Shown in pieces: positions 32,826 to 43,966 of a stretch of 64,000 nt of DNA. Within the stretch, counting starts at the first letter, position 1. Each line of letters begins with the position of its first letter. The notes under the pieces were generated by a model. That model saw only the letters and a program-made list of their open reading frames with translations. It did no database searches and was not told where the DNA came from. This DNA is from Blakeslea trispora (taxonomy: Eukaryota > Mucoromycota > Mucoromycetes > Mucorales > Choanephoraceae). The position numbers were made by a program, and so were the translations under genes. The stretch spans positions 186,001 through 250,000 of the forward strand of contig JAIWNE010000018.1 of NCBI GenBank assembly GCA_025331445.1, read 5' to 3'.

Positions 32826-33440
32826 TCGATTTGCTGAATGAAAAGGTACTCGAACTGATGCCTGGTGAATCCATCACTTTGACTTTGGCAGATAAAGCCG
32901 ACTATTCACAAGAAAGAAAATGCCAGCAATGAAGTCTACAGAGTTTCTGATGAGTATCTTCAAACGCTGAACTCAGGCAACTTTCCTCCTGGCAAAGTTG
33001 ACCTTGAAAGTAGGCTGTATTGTAAATGCTCTTGAGAAATCTTGACCCACAAAAAAGGCCTTTGCAATGGTAGCAGATTGGTAGTTAAAGAAATAGGCCA
33101 ATACGTATTGAAAGTGGTGGTCCTCAACAACAGTCGATCCAACCAAGAACAAGTTGAGCTCATTCCTCGAATAGATATAACCTTAGAAGATGAGTATCCC
33201 TTCATATTGTCAAGAAAACAATTTCCTGTCAAACTAAGTTTTGCCATGACTATCAACAAGTCGCAAGGTCAATCACTTTCTAACGTTGGGATTGACCTCC
33301 GTACTTCACCATTCACACATGGCCAACTATATGTTGCTTTCTCTCGCTCCACCAACTTACAAGGCATACATAAGCTTGTTAGAAACGATGATTTTCATAC
33401 AAGTTTACCATGCTCATCCCAACGGTTTGTTCTATCACTA
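32826..33440 (+). pseudogene. Helitron/Pif1-type helicase remnant
   Basis: Read in the correct frames, the segment carries the C-terminal half of a Pif1-like helicase of the Helitron Rep-Hel type: a LMPGESITLTLADKADYS block, MLLRNLDPQ then GLCNGSRLVVKEIGQ, PVKLSFAMTINKSQGQSL (motif V) and HGQLYVAFSRSTNLQ (motif VI). Frame changes occur near 32920, 33000 and in the A-run at 33050-33056. The Walker A/B half and the Rep nuclease are absent. No clear Helitron 3' hairpin with CTRR was seen downstream. It is a dead fragment, so the limits are approximate. Confidence 0.85.
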
Positions 33441-34055
33441 GTTTTCATCAAGTCACATTTAAAGTCAGACACACCTTTTTATAAATCAGGGTTCATAGCT
33501 GAAGGGAGGAGGTTTTACATTCATCTAGAACTCACACATCAGACAGGGAGAATAGATTCACACCTAATGTACTACACACGTTTTTTTTATAGTCAAGTAA
33601 AAAATCAGCCCCCCCAAAAAAAAATTAAAATTCAAATGACATTTGCGTACAAGTGTCATTATTTTGTAGCATTCTTAAGCTGTGGCTCAATTCGTATAGG
33701 AGTTTGAAAATGCATAGAAAAAAAGAGAGAGAAACCAAAAAAAAATAATATGAAAAAAGAAGGGGATTGTTTCAGATCCATACACACACCTATTTTCAAA
33801 AGAGTCTATCAAGAAAAAAGGTTTCCCCCCTTGGAAAACAAAGGATGGACACAAGCCTCTTTAAGAGTCATTGTGTTTACAACAATCAGCCAATCTTCTT
33901 CTTCTCTGTCTCAATGGCTGAGGAAAAAAAAAAGTGCCATCCCCTCTTGTGTGTGTGACAGCTCACAATAAAATGAAATTGAGTAACAAGAAACTCTTTC
34001 TAGGCTGATGAAAAAGACTTGATTACATAATCATCTAGACGCCAACTTTTTTTTT
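33441..34055. other. Region between helicase remnant and TAN1
   Basis: About 600 bp. The helicase reading frame stays open to 33707 without recognisable motifs and may be the decayed tail of the element. The remainder is AT-rich with A/T and C runs. No gene is supported. Confidence 0.5.
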
Positions 34056-35129
34056 TTATTCTGCTTCATTTGCTTGATTGATACCCAACAGACTTTCAAT
34101 ATTGTATTTCTTTAGCTTATTGAAATCATGTACCACAGACAACATACAGATATTCTACAGAAATTCAATCAGTTCCATCTATCACATATCATGGTCCTGA
34201 GCCCTTACTTGACACACTTCCACAATCACAGTCAATTCAGGATCCTTGAGATCCACTTTATGAGAAGGACCAACCAGGGCAGCCAAGGCATTGATCACAT
34301 CCATACGCTCTAATTTGTTACAGTTTCGTACTCGACAGGCAATAGCAAACTAATAAAAAAAAGGCAGTCAATCGTACTGAAATGATACTGATAAGCCCTT
34401 ACTTTTCTAGAAACAATCTGATCTTGACTGTCCTTTTGATTGAAATGAGGTTCAAATACAGATTGAGCAGTTTTGGTGATATCAGGAATATTGGCTTGAC
34501 AGGTCTTTTCGACTGGAAGGTATCTTGAGATATATCGGGTTGTCTTGATCTGTTTTTCAGTCAAGTCTGTCAACATATGATGCACAAGCTTGACAGGTTC
34601 GATGGGTGGACTGACACGAATAAAGACCACTAAGACAATGAATTTTAGAGTAGAGTTTGGTTATTTGTTGTTTCTGATTACCACAATCTGTGCCAGTCGT
34701 AATATTTGCAAATCGTTTCTTTTCTTTGGGTTTCTTGAGGGCAGCTACTTCTTTGGCTATAGAAGCCTCTAAATCATCATCACTTTCTTCTTCTTGAGCG
34801 ACTTCTATAGGATACAGTTCATCACCATACTGGGAAAGGAATGTTAGCATGTAAAGATCATCATTAACTTGTATTTACTCTAGATAGGATATCCATGGCC
34901 TCCTTGACTGCACGACTCTCTTTATTACGACTACACATCACAATGACACCTGCCATATCAGGTGTGATATTGAAGCTACTTTTATGACCACCCGTCTGTG
35001 TATCCTTGTCATGTTGTCAGTAATATAAAAAGAAAAAAAAAGAAGAAACTTGTTGCTTACTTTGGCACAGTGGTAAATTTTTTGTTTCTTTTTTTTGTTT
35101 GCACCTGATGTAATAGTACGCTTTGACAT
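34056..35129 (-). CDS. TAN1: THUMP-domain protein TAN1/THUMPD1 (tRNA ac4C12 cofactor)
   Basis: Six exons (35061-35129, 34879-35004, 34682-34829, 34403-34629, 34209-34349, 34056-34154) give 269 aa. The family adapts the acetyltransferase Nat10/Kre33 to make N4-acetylcytidine at position 12 of leucine and serine tRNAs. Signatures are TGGHKSSFNITPDMAGVIV near the N-terminus, an acidic segment (EEESDDDLEASIAKEV), FIRVSPPIEPVKLVHHML, RYISRYLPVEKTC, and the THUMP core KVDLKDPELTVIVEV. The last exon gives MLSVVHDFNKLKKYNI. The basic KKKKQK at residues 12-17 may be a nuclear signal. All introns are 48-59 bp and the frame closes. Identity is firm. Confidence 0.93.
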
Positions 35130-35237
35130 GGTAAAAAAAGACAAAAAAAAAAAAAAAAGAAAAATAGAGTGAAAAAAAAATTTTTTTTTTTATATAAAAA
35201 AAAGCATGGAAACACATTTGATTGGCTAACAAATAAG

Positions 35238-36401
35238 CTACATAATAGCCTCATCTAATGGATCACCTAGATTCTCACTTTGAGTTCCTAGTTTGGGTAT
35301 ACGTACATAGGCATCCGTGCCATAACCTTCCATTGTCACCAGATTGATGTCACCTCCCCAATACTCTGCATAAACACGACTCATCGGCAATCCAATCCCA
35401 AGCCGCATTCCCATCTTTTCATGCTCATTCAACTTGGCCTCCAATGCCTCAATCTTTTCCATATTCCCAAATCGTCGATAGTTACCATAGGACCAGAGAT
35501 GACTAAACACTTGCCTGGACATACCCCCTCCCTGATCAGAGATACGAAACAAGACATCGGTTGGATTAGAGCAACAGGTGATCTTGATCTCCTTGGGTTG
35601 ACCAGCCTGGACAATAGAATGTCTAAAGGCATTCGAAAGGACCTGAAAGATGATGTACTCAATCTGATCAGACACATACACAAACTCTGAATTAAACCCA
35701 TTCAATGTTATCTTGGGCAACACTTCATTGGAATACATGGCTTGTGCCAGATGAATGCATTTTGTCAAGACATCATGTGATGAGCACTGGTTGAAAATCG
35801 ATTTCTTTCGCTTGGATAACACCAGATGATGTTCGGTAATCACACGTCGAGAGATACGTGATCGAAGGGTTGAATTCATAAATCGGTCTAGGCGATCCAT
35901 AGACATGACAGCCTCATACTGTTGTTGACATTCATTGATTCCCTTGGCCAGTTGAGGAATGACGACCAGATGGGCATCGAGTGATTGTTGAAGGATATCA
36001 CAAAAGGCCTCGTTTGCCTGCCTTGTTTCTATCCTGGGTATTTTGCGGATACGTTCAAAGGCTTGCCAATAGAGATCATAGACTGCCTCTATGTATGGGT
36101 TGGTGCCCAAGATGTAAGGTAGTTTTTGAAATTCTCGAATACGATGTGCAATACGGATCGGTAGTTCTGTTCGTACATAGTTGGCTGATTTCAAAAGGCG
36201 TTCTGTGTTACAATGTCGTTCATAGAATATCAACTGTCTCAAGGTAAGTGGAGTAGGACTTGAAGAACAATAATGATCGAGTGTCTTGTTGAGATAAAAG
36301 TGTTGACGATTTTGTGTGGTTGGCTGGCTGACTGGTTGGGACTGTGTTGCTATAGAATAATATCGCTTGAATGAGGTAGACTTTTGTTTAATGGAATTCA
36401 T
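35238..36401 (-). CDS. Mitochondrial PDK/BCKDK-family protein kinase
   Basis: Single exon, 387 aa. The family phosphorylates the E1alpha subunit of pyruvate or branched-chain ketoacid dehydrogenase and switches it off. The N-terminus is basic and Ser/Thr/Gln-rich (mitochondrial presequence). The regulatory four-helix domain (about residues 50-210) contains LPYILGTNPYIEAVYDLYWQ. The GHKL ATPase domain has the N-box VLSNAFRHS, the G1 box ISDQGGGMS and the G2 box RLGIGLPMSRVYAEYWGGD. Whether it serves pyruvate or branched-chain dehydrogenase cannot be read from the sequence; fungi carry two to three paralogues (Pkp1/Pkp2 in yeast). It lies 108 bp upstream of TAN1 in the same direction. Intronless structure is unusual for this neighbourhood. 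Confidence 0.9.
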   Translation of the reverse strand: MNSIKQKSTSFKRYYSIATQSQPVSQPTTQNRQHFYLNKTLDHYCSSSPTPLTLRQLIFYERHCNTERLLKSANYVRTELPIRIAHRIREFQKLPYILGTNPYIEAVYDLYWQAFERIRKIPRIETRQANEAFCDILQQSLDAHLVVIPQLAKGINECQQQYEAVMSMDRLDRFMNSTLRSRISRRVITEHHLVLSKRKKSIFNQCSSHDVLTKCIHLAQAMYSNEVLPKITLNGFNSEFVYVSDQIEYIIFQVLSNAFRHSIVQAGQPKEIKITCCSNPTDVLFRISDQGGGMSRQVFSHLWSYGNYRRFGNMEKIEALEAKLNEHEKMGMRLGIGLPMSRVYAEYWGGDINLVTMEGYGTDAYVRIPKLGTQSENLGDPLDEAIM

Positions 36402-37737
36402 TTAGTTTTTTTAAAAAAAAAGAAAAGTAAGGGAAATGGGTTCTTTTTTTTTTTTTTGTAAGCTTTCTATTCACTTGACTTTACAGAAAGTCACGTTGAT
36501 CTTTTTTTTTTTTTTTGACTCGGGATAAATCTAAACCCCCCCCCTTTTTTATAAATCATTCGATTATTTGATAGGCTCAAAAGACACCCCCCCCTTCCCT
36601 TAAATAAACCCCATTGCGATTTTCATGCGATGATTACCTAATCACTGGGTCACCTACATCTCATGATATAAGATGCTTATCTTTAAACTACTACTTTTAA
36701 GCAGTATGTTGTTATTTTAATCAAGCACTGATAGCATCTCTAAAAAAAAAATACTCTCTTCATGTATTACTTTGTGTACACTCTCTGCTTGGAATTTTCA
36801 TCCAGAAGGAAAATATGACCACTTATTCGAAAGCTATCAAAGAACAATGAGATAAACATGCTTTACAAACAACAAGACATGATAGAAATAGAGTTGGTTA
36901 TGAGCTTGTTCTTCCCTTAAGAACAATCACGTGTCTTGAGAAACAGTAAGCTCTATATATATATATAAAAAAAGAGAAGAGTTTTTCCATTCTTTAAGAA
37001 ATAAGCTTTTTGTAAATGAAATATCTAAACATCTAAAAAGATTTTCCGAAAAAAATAAACCCTTATGATTCGGTCCGAAAATAAACAAAAAAAAAAAAAA
37101 CCAAAAAATAACCTCTACTTTTTCCCCCACTTTTCTCACTCTCTATTGCAACCAACTCATGCCTGATCCAATGACACCTATTTGCTGCTTATATAAGTGT
37201 TCATAAAAAAGTAAACAAACTAAAGAATGAACAATACATATAAATTGCATATCTACACATTAGCTTATGTCAAACATGTTCACGCCACTTTTTTAAATCC
37301 ATCAAAACTCGCATCATTTATTGGACTATCCATCCCCCCCCTTTTCCAACCTCTTCAAGACTGACCTGGCCCATAAAGTTAGAAGCAGAAGAAGCTACTT
37401 GGGTAAATGAGATGCATATATTATACATGATGCATCCTCATCATTGATCATCTAGTTCACTTTTAAGTCCGCCTTCTATCAAGGGCTATGTTATCTACTG
37501 AAATCTTCCTATACCTCTCAATAGCTTTCTATCCATCTGGGGTACTGCTGGTTATTAACCCTATTGACCTGTGTTAAGAAGAGAGGTTGGTAGACTTCTC
37601 AAGTTCATTTATCTGGACAATAAGCTAAAGATGTGATTCAATAAATTTATTTGATATGTATACACAATTAAAAAGGGAGGGGGGGGATATAATACAATAG
37701 TAAAAAAAAAAAAAAAAGATTTAAAATAAAAAGAGCC
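36402..37737. other. Intergenic region with C/T homopolymers
   Basis: 1.3 kb without a supported gene. C-runs of 7-10 occur near 36535-36544, 36585-36594 and 37335-37342, with T-runs next to some of them. A TATATATATATATA tract lies near 36955-36968. Confidence 0.55.
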
Positions 37738-38139
37738 TTAATTTTTGGCAGCTTTGATGGTAAATTTCTTGGAAGCATTACCCGAATCACCCATAAGGAC
37801 AATGATATAAGAGACTTTGGTTTCAAGATTGGCAGGCAAAGTTACTTGTTGAGCACCAGAGTTTAAAGGGAAATCAGCAGCCAAGTCCCACATGAGATGT
37901 TCGTTGTAAGGATCACCCTTTTCAAGGTAACCCAACTTGATATAACCTCTTTGAGTGTCAGGGATAGGTGTATTGTCCTTACCGAATGTCGTCTTCCATT
38001 TGACAGTGACAGTTTGACCAGCAGTCCATTTGGTACCAGTAGAAGGAGTTGTGATCTTGGGGTTAATGACGATAGCATTCACAAAGCTAACAAGAGCAAA
38101 GAAAGCAAACAGAGTAGAGATAAGAGTGGCTTTGAACAT
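37738..38139 (-). CDS. KRE9/KNH-family cell-wall protein
   Basis: Single exon, 133 aa. The N-terminus MFKATLISTLFAFFALVSFV is a signal peptide cut near NA-IVINP. The mature protein is one immunoglobulin-like KRE9/KNH domain. ITTPSTGTKWTAGQTVTVKW is its typical first half, followed by GYIKLGYLEKGDPYNEHLMW, and ITLPANLE-type and YIIVLMGDSGNASKKFTI strands. Such proteins act in beta-1,6-glucan assembly or wall organisation, usually extracellular or GPI-linked. There is no GPI signal here, so it should be secreted. A TATA box lies 54-63 bp upstream of the ATG. Confidence 0.85.
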   Translation of the reverse strand: MFKATLISTLFAFFALVSFVNAIVINPKITTPSTGTKWTAGQTVTVKWKTTFGKDNTPIPDTQRGYIKLGYLEKGDPYNEHLMWDLAADFPLNSGAQQVTLPANLETKVSYIIVLMGDSGNASKKFTIKAAKN

Positions 38140-38192
38140 GTTGAGTATAATAATAATAAAGAAGAAGAGAAATTAAGAAAATCAAATGGAGT

Positions 38193-38202
38193 ATTATTTA
38201 TA
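38193..38202 (-). promoter_or_regulatory. TATA box of the KRE9/KNH-like gene
   Basis: On the minus strand the sequence reads TATAAATAAT, 54-63 bp before the start codon at 38139. Good position for a TATA element with a short leader. Confidence 0.55.
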
Positions 38203-39224
38203 CAAGAAAAATCACAACTATGCATCTTTTTTTTTTTTTTTTCAGCCTCATATGAAACGCACAAACATTGATGACTGAATTTGGAACATGATGTAAGGTA
38301 TTTTACACTATTCATATACACACATACATACATTCAATCTCTAAAGGGCAGATGTGGCTTCATGCCTTTCTTTCTTTTTGTACAAGAGTAAAAGCCCTTC
38401 TTGAACACTGACTTTCAATCTTTTCCTTTTTATTTTGTTGACCTTTAAGCCGTGTTTAAGAAAGAGAGAGAGAGATCATGCATAAATCAACAGAATCATA
38501 TATATATTGATTCTATATGAAATAAGGCACAACTCATCACCCTTTATTTTAAAGTATATAATTTATTAAAAAAAGTTATGCTAGCCACCTTTTTTTTTTT
38601 CTGGCTTCAAAATCTGCATATAGCCCACAGCCTGCTCATTCCCGAATTCTAGTTGTTTTGGCTACACTTTTTTTAAAAAGAATGCGCTTAAACAGCAATC
38701 TCAAGCTTGCATCTAGCATTAGGAATTTTTTTTTTTTTTTTTTTAATTTTACTAGTTGCCATTTTGAACAAAAAAACAATCACCTTTTTTATGGTAAAAA
38801 AAGCCTTTATTACTACTACTTTTTTTTTTTAAGCCCAAGTACTAAACTATGATGAAGTTTAACTCAAATCTTTTTTTTTTCTGTCATACAAATGCTTCCC
38901 CTTAAAAAAAAAAGTTGTTTGAATCAACAGCAAGTCATAATAGAAGGAATGAAACCGCTTTCTTTTTTTCATAAGGGGGGAAACACTTGTATTGTTAAGA
39001 AAGGAGGTATCCTTTATTTTTTTTTTTTTATTTTGAACATGCGCCTGTCATTTGAGTTGCATTTATTTAAAAAAAAAAAAAAAAAAAGGGGGGATATTTT
39101 TTAGCATACAACGCTATTTCCGGACATTATTTTTGCCCACACTTGAGTTTTCTCAAAATGATACACTTTATTCAGAACATGATTGGGAATGAAAAATGGT
39201 TCATCTTTCTTTTTCTTTAATATC
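38203..39224. other. Intergenic region rich in T-runs
   Basis: About 1 kb upstream of ATG29 and of the KNH-like gene. It has many T/A homopolymers of 9-18 and an A18G6 junction near 39069-39092. Short open frames are low-complexity and rejected. Confidence 0.55.
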
Positions 39225-40163
39225 ATGAATTTAGATAACGATATATTTCATGTGGTTATACGCTTACCTTACAAACGACCCCCTAGGTTTATTGAGCCAC
39301 TCTCTGTAAAGAAAGCAACTTTTTTTTTTCTTGATGACAAACACACTTATTGTGAATCTGTTAGATTGTTTGGACAAATGAGATGGAACACAAGTTATGG
39401 CAATACATGAGTCAAAAAAACACAAATTGTAAGCACTTTTATTTTAAGAAAGATGTTCCTCATACTTCTAGTGTAGGGAACGAGATGGCAGAACAATTAG
39501 GTGTGCCTACTTCTTATGTTGTTCGCCATGCAGCCTTTATCTATGAAACTCAATTACGTGGTATTCATCAACAATTGAGATTAAACACACCTACAACAGG
39601 CCCAAGTCGAACCAATTCAATCAAATCCATGTCTCGTCCAGGTAAGCTAAGAAAAGATATCGCAACTTCAATGACTGATTTATTTGCAGTACGTTATTCG
39701 GAATTGGACACCTTGGCCGAGAAATCAAAAGAAACGATCCAATCGGATCAAAGCAGTACATCCACCATCCGTCATCGTATTCTACCCGATCCAGACAGTC
39801 ATGTTGAGAGAATCAAGCATCAAGTAGAGGAACCTGCCTTTTTGCCACATCAACCTACTACTGTCGATCATGATCTTGGCAACAGCAGACAGCAACTGTC
39901 CTTATCGATTCAAAACTTGAGAAACATCACACTTGAGACAGGTGCTATAGCTGAATCTCCTATCCAACCTACCCATCCTCCACCAGAAACCACAAGTCAT
40001 TCCATGGGTTCTTCATTTAGTGATTTATCAGGTAAAAGAAAAGAAAGAGGAAATACAGTTCTATGAAAAAACCAACACGATGATCCTAGATTCTTCTGTC
40101 ACACAATCAGCATTGGAAGAAGCATTTTTATCTAAATTTAATCAAGGTGGATCTAAAATGTAA
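39225..40163 (+). CDS. ATG29: Autophagy protein Atg29
   Basis: Four exons (39225-39305, 39365-39428, 39477-40031, 40090-40163) give 257 aa. The N-terminal Atg29 domain (residues 1-90) reads IFHVVIRLPYKRPPRFIEP, IVWTNEMEHKLWQYMSQ and WNEMAEQLGVPTSYVVRHAA, ending ETQLRGIHQQLR. The rest is Ser/Thr/Pro-rich and probably disordered. A conserved-looking C-terminal motif (SALEEAFLSKFNQGGSKM) follows the last intron. Atg29 works with Atg17 and Atg31 to nucleate the phagophore assembly site. The domain only becomes continuous after removing two short introns, including one that uses TGTAG as acceptor. Start ATG 39225 directly precedes the domain. Confidence 0.9.
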
Positions 40164-40273
40164 GTTTTTTCCTTGCTTCTATTCTCAAATGGACACTCAC
40201 AAACGCGTAAGATAGGTCCCTCATGCATCTCTCACGTAAAACATAATCATTAAAAAACATTTTTTATTGTATT

Positions 40274-41580
40274 TTATTTCTTGGCCTTCTTTTCCTTCTT
40301 GGGAGGTTCATAAGAAGTAGCCAAAAGCTTACTGATGTCTTCATCTTCAACCTTCTTTTCAGTTTGAACATCCAAATACTTGGGATGAGTCAACAAGGTG
40401 TTACCGTTCTTGGTGACCATGATGGTAGCCAAATATTGAGCAACAACAGCTTCATCACGTTCATAGACAACATCATAAGGCAAGACAGTCTGATGCTTGG
40501 CAGCCTCGACAATACCCATACGAGCCTTACGTTCATCTTCAAGATCACGCAAACTGAAAGGGAAAGCACCGGCCTTGGTCTGGATTTCAGAGAGAACGGC
40601 ACGAGAGGCAGCCATCTTGAGTTGGTAACGAACACCGGTCTTCTTGTAGATGGTGGTACGTGTCTTGAGGGACGGACCTTACCTTCACCGGAAGAGATCA
40701 AGATATCGATCGCATAGACTTCATTTTCAGCAAATTCAATACGCTTAAAGTCACGAAGATGAGCTTCGGTAGGGTTCAGGATGATTTGCTTTTCACCGTC
40801 TGTCTTGTCTTTGAGTTGGTTGTGAGAGAGCATGCCTTCGACAGGCTTGACGTTGTAAGCTTCAGCAATCTTGTCAACAGCCTTGGTGATGTCCATGTTC
40901 TTGTTACCGGGACGGATCATACGGATGGTGGCTTCCAAGGCAGTTTCGGCAGCCTTGATCACATCGGCCTTGGTGCCGGTGACAGGACCACCACCAACAA
41001 CAACAGTGGTAGCCACAGTAGAACAGAAACCATCGAATTGAGCACCCAATTGACTTTTTAAGAAAGGTTATGAATCATTTTTGTCTCTCCTTCCTCTTTT
41101 TTTTTATATCACTTACATCTTGGCAACATCACCTTCCTTCAAGACAGTATCCGATTCGGGATCGGAAGGAAGAGGAGAAAAGTGAGCAACACAGTTGTTG
41201 ATAGAGATGGTGGTAGGGAATCCAACACCTTTTTTTCGATTGAGGTTAAACATCCGTTTCTCTAAACCATTTCAAAACTTACCCTTGGAAATCTTCTTTT
41301 TGTTGTAAATAGCCTTGGTAGCTTCGTTAATGAGTTTATCACCTTCAACACAGATATCAATGACCTTGGCACCAGGAATACAGAGAGCAATGACCTTTTC
41401 GAGAGCAGCTATAGATAATAGTTTTTAAATAAAAGAACAAGATACGCGTTTCCATCTCATTTTACCATCGGCGATCTTGCCGGCATCCTTGTACTTTGTT
41501 TGAACGTCACTGTTGGAGATATCGAGGACGGGTTCAGCAACAGGCTTCTTGCTGTCAACAGGCTTGGTAGTATCGGTCAT
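40274..41580 (-). CDS. EBP1/PA2G4-like protein (peptidase M24 fold), apparent frameshift
   Basis: Exons 41466-41580, 41283-41408, 41117-41228 and 40274-41053 encode about 377 aa if one missing base is allowed for. The family (human PA2G4/EBP1, fission yeast Cdb4) keeps the methionine-aminopeptidase fold but is not an active peptidase; it binds RNA and ribosomes near the exit tunnel and affects growth. Blocks seen: [89 protein letters not shown], then in the next frame [11 protein letters not shown] and [11 protein letters not shown], and a lysine-rich tail. The frame changes near 40673, where CCCTC replaces an expected six-base pair of codons. Sequencing error, recent mutation and an unseen splice are all possible. 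Confidence 0.88.
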
Positions 41581-41900
41581 TTTAAGATAATAATAGAAAA
41601 AAAGAAGAAAAAAAAAAAAGTGAAAAAAATATAGACTTTCTAATTTTTTTTTTAATAAAATTTTGTGACTGAAAATCTTTTTTTCTTATTCTCTAAACAC
41701 TTACTTTATTATTTTCCATGAAATAATGCAATTTTCACTACTTTTGTTATTTCCATGAAATAATGCATTTTCTCTCTCTCTCTCTTTTAATATAAAAAAA
41801 GTATGTAAGGAATGTTTATTTTCAAAAAAAAAAAAAAAAAAGTGGTGTGTATATGCATGTATCAAACTAGGCGTGTTATATAATTTGTGTGTATCAGGGC
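41581..41900. other. Intergenic spacer with duplicated motif
   Basis: 320 bp between the EBP1-like start and the PAM18 stop. The sequence TTTCCATGAAATAATGCA occurs twice (41715-41732 and 41751-41768), 36 bp apart. A CT-dinucleotide tract and long A-runs follow. Confidence 0.6.
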
Positions 41901-42338
41901 TTATTTCTTTACTTTACTGTCCAAGAACTCTTTAGCTTCATTGATCTTTAAGGCCAAGAAGGGTGAACCTCCACGATCAGGGTGATTGAGTAACATGATC
42001 TTTCGATGAGCTTCTTTTACTTTTTGTTTTGTGGCCTGAGATTCTCTAGAATACAATTAGATCGATTGAAACCCCCTAACACATCTTTATACTTACCGAA
42101 GACCAAGAATCAAAGCAGCTTCTCGCTTGTTCATTTTGGCATCAAATCCACCTTTGTAGAATTTGGACATTCTAGGTTTCTTGGGTAATTTTTGATATTC
42201 TTGGAAAGCTCTGATACCTAAACGACCAGCAGTAGCTGCGCCGGCAACCACAAAACCCATCACAACAGCAGAAGACTAAGAAATCATAATATATTAGACT
42301 GCAATAAGACCTTCTTCATTGTTTGCTTATATTACCAT
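41901..42338 (-). CDS. PAM18: Mitochondrial import motor J protein Pam18/Tim14
   Basis: Exons 42336-42338, 42097-42275 and 41901-42045 give 108 aa, typical of short Pam18/DNAJC19 proteins. The N-terminal hydrophobic segment ([20 protein letters not shown]) anchors it in the inner membrane. The C-terminal J domain begins [19 protein letters not shown] and carries HPD in [20 protein letters not shown]. The protein stimulates mtHsp70 at the TIM23 channel. The first coding exon is just the ATG, followed directly by the GTAATA donor; this is needed to give the family's N-terminus. The gene is tandem with the proteasome gene, 148 bp apart. Confidence 0.93.
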
Positions 42339-42486
42339 AATGCCCACTTTATATTTTCAAAATGATTTAAGAAAAAGAAAAAAAAAAAAAAAAAGAGAAA
42401 AGAGAAAGGGAATTGTGTCATGCCCCCAGGTGTTGATTTAAACTCAGCTTAAAGCAGGATGATTGGATAACAAGTTACTTTTTATT

Positions 42487-43585
42487 TTAGTTGTCAGTTT
42501 CCATTGGTTCTGCAGTAGCCACACCAGATCCTGATGGTCTTGTTCTACCTGTCTCTTCACCCAAAAGATTCAAATAGGTCTGTAATGCATCACCCTCAAC
42601 AATCTCAAATGGATGATCTTCACCTACAATACCAATGGATGTGTTGTGAATATTGAGGTCTTTATCCTGTTGTAATGTATCACGAAGTGCTTGAAGGCCA
42701 TGACGGACCAATTCCTCCAAAGAAGCTATTACAAAAAAGTCAATAAGTTTCCCTCCACTGCAAGTTTGTTGTATCCTCTTACTTACCATCAGCAAATGCT
42801 TCATAATATCTTTCAAGATAGGTTTTGGCAGATTGAGATCGAGCACCAATCGACATGGCATGATATTCAAAACTGGTACCTGAAGGTGAACACTCAAATA
42901 AGTGAGGACCAGTTTCCTAAATTTCAGAAAAGATCAATATACGGATTCTCTATTATATTGACTAAATTTACATCATGACCAATCACCAATAAACCCACAC
43001 CATAAGGTCTACGGCCATATTGTTGCGTATTCACTTGTGCCTCTAGACAATATAATAATCAATCAACTGTCATGGTGTTGATATTTCATACTTTACTATC
43101 AGCAATAGCATTGACAATACGTTGGGTAGGCAATGGTCTATCATACAACATTTTGGACTTCATGGCTTCAGAACGCATAAAGTTACTGTTGACAAGTTAG
43201 ATCAAGCTTCAGTTTTGTTGAATTCAACCAGTTTACCTTAAAACACGAGCATCTGAAGTCAAACCAGCAATACCAATACCCATATGATCATCAATCTTGA
43301 TCAACTTTTTCTGATATGAAGCAAGTTCACCTGAAGAACGCTAAAAAAAAGTCAATAAAGAAGAATAACGACAACACATTTTCTTACCTTCAAAGCAAGT
43401 AAAATAGCATATTTCTTGCTACGAAGACCAATAGCAGCAGAACCTTGTTTGACAGCTTCAACAGCATATTCTACTTGATGAATACGGCCCTGAGGTGACC
43501 AAGTAGAGACATCGTTATCGTATTGGTTTCTAAACTAATCGAATGGTCAGTTTCTAGAGATGACAGACACTTGTTCATTTACCAT
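42487..43585 (-). CDS. PRE5: 20S proteasome subunit alpha type-1 (alpha6, Pre5)
   Basis: Seven exons (43583-43585, 43388-43534, 43237-43340, 43097-43185, 42972-43042, 42787-42916, 42487-42725) give 260 aa. The alpha-subunit signature [20 protein letters not shown] leads into [15 protein letters not shown]. Further blocks are [36 protein letters not shown] and [17 protein letters not shown], which identify PSMA1/Pre5 among the seven alpha subunits. The C-terminus is extended with polar residues, as is usual. The first coding exon holds only the ATG. The 20S core degrades ubiquitinated proteins in cytosol and nucleus; the alpha ring is structural and gates entry. Confidence 0.95.
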
Positions 43586-43966
43586 GGTGAGATGAGATTA
43601 TCCTGCAATTTTAAAAAAAAAATAAAAAAAAAAATAATAATCGCGTTTACTTGTAAAAAAAGAAAAAAAAAAAAAAGTGTGCGTGTCTATTGTAGACTCC
43701 ACTTTAGAACGCGCGGCCAGGCTGATGACGCAAAATCAAGACAATTCTTTTTTTTATATATATATTACAAACAATCCAAAAAAGGCAAATAGCGTGTCGC
43801 ATAAAACTCATCTCTCTTCTCTCTCTCTCTCTTTACTTTTTTTTTATACGCTTTCTCACTTTCTATTCATTTCAGAAATGATCTGATTGGCTAGTTTTAT
43901 TTTGATTGTTTTAATTTTCTTTTTTTTTTATTCTTTTTTTTTTTTTTTTCTTTATTTTTTCAAAAC
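43586..43966. other. Divergent intergenic region
   Basis: 380 bp between the proteasome gene (minus) and a membrane-protein gene (plus), dense in A-, T- and CT-runs, including TATATATATAT near 43755-43765. No proteasome-type (PACE-like) element was recognised. Confidence 0.5.

Noticed and set aside
40390..40666. Continuation of the upstream EBP1 frame past the frameshift (to 40390)
   Set aside because: The sequence after KVRPS in that frame is unlike the family, while the other frame resumes conserved EBP1 residues.
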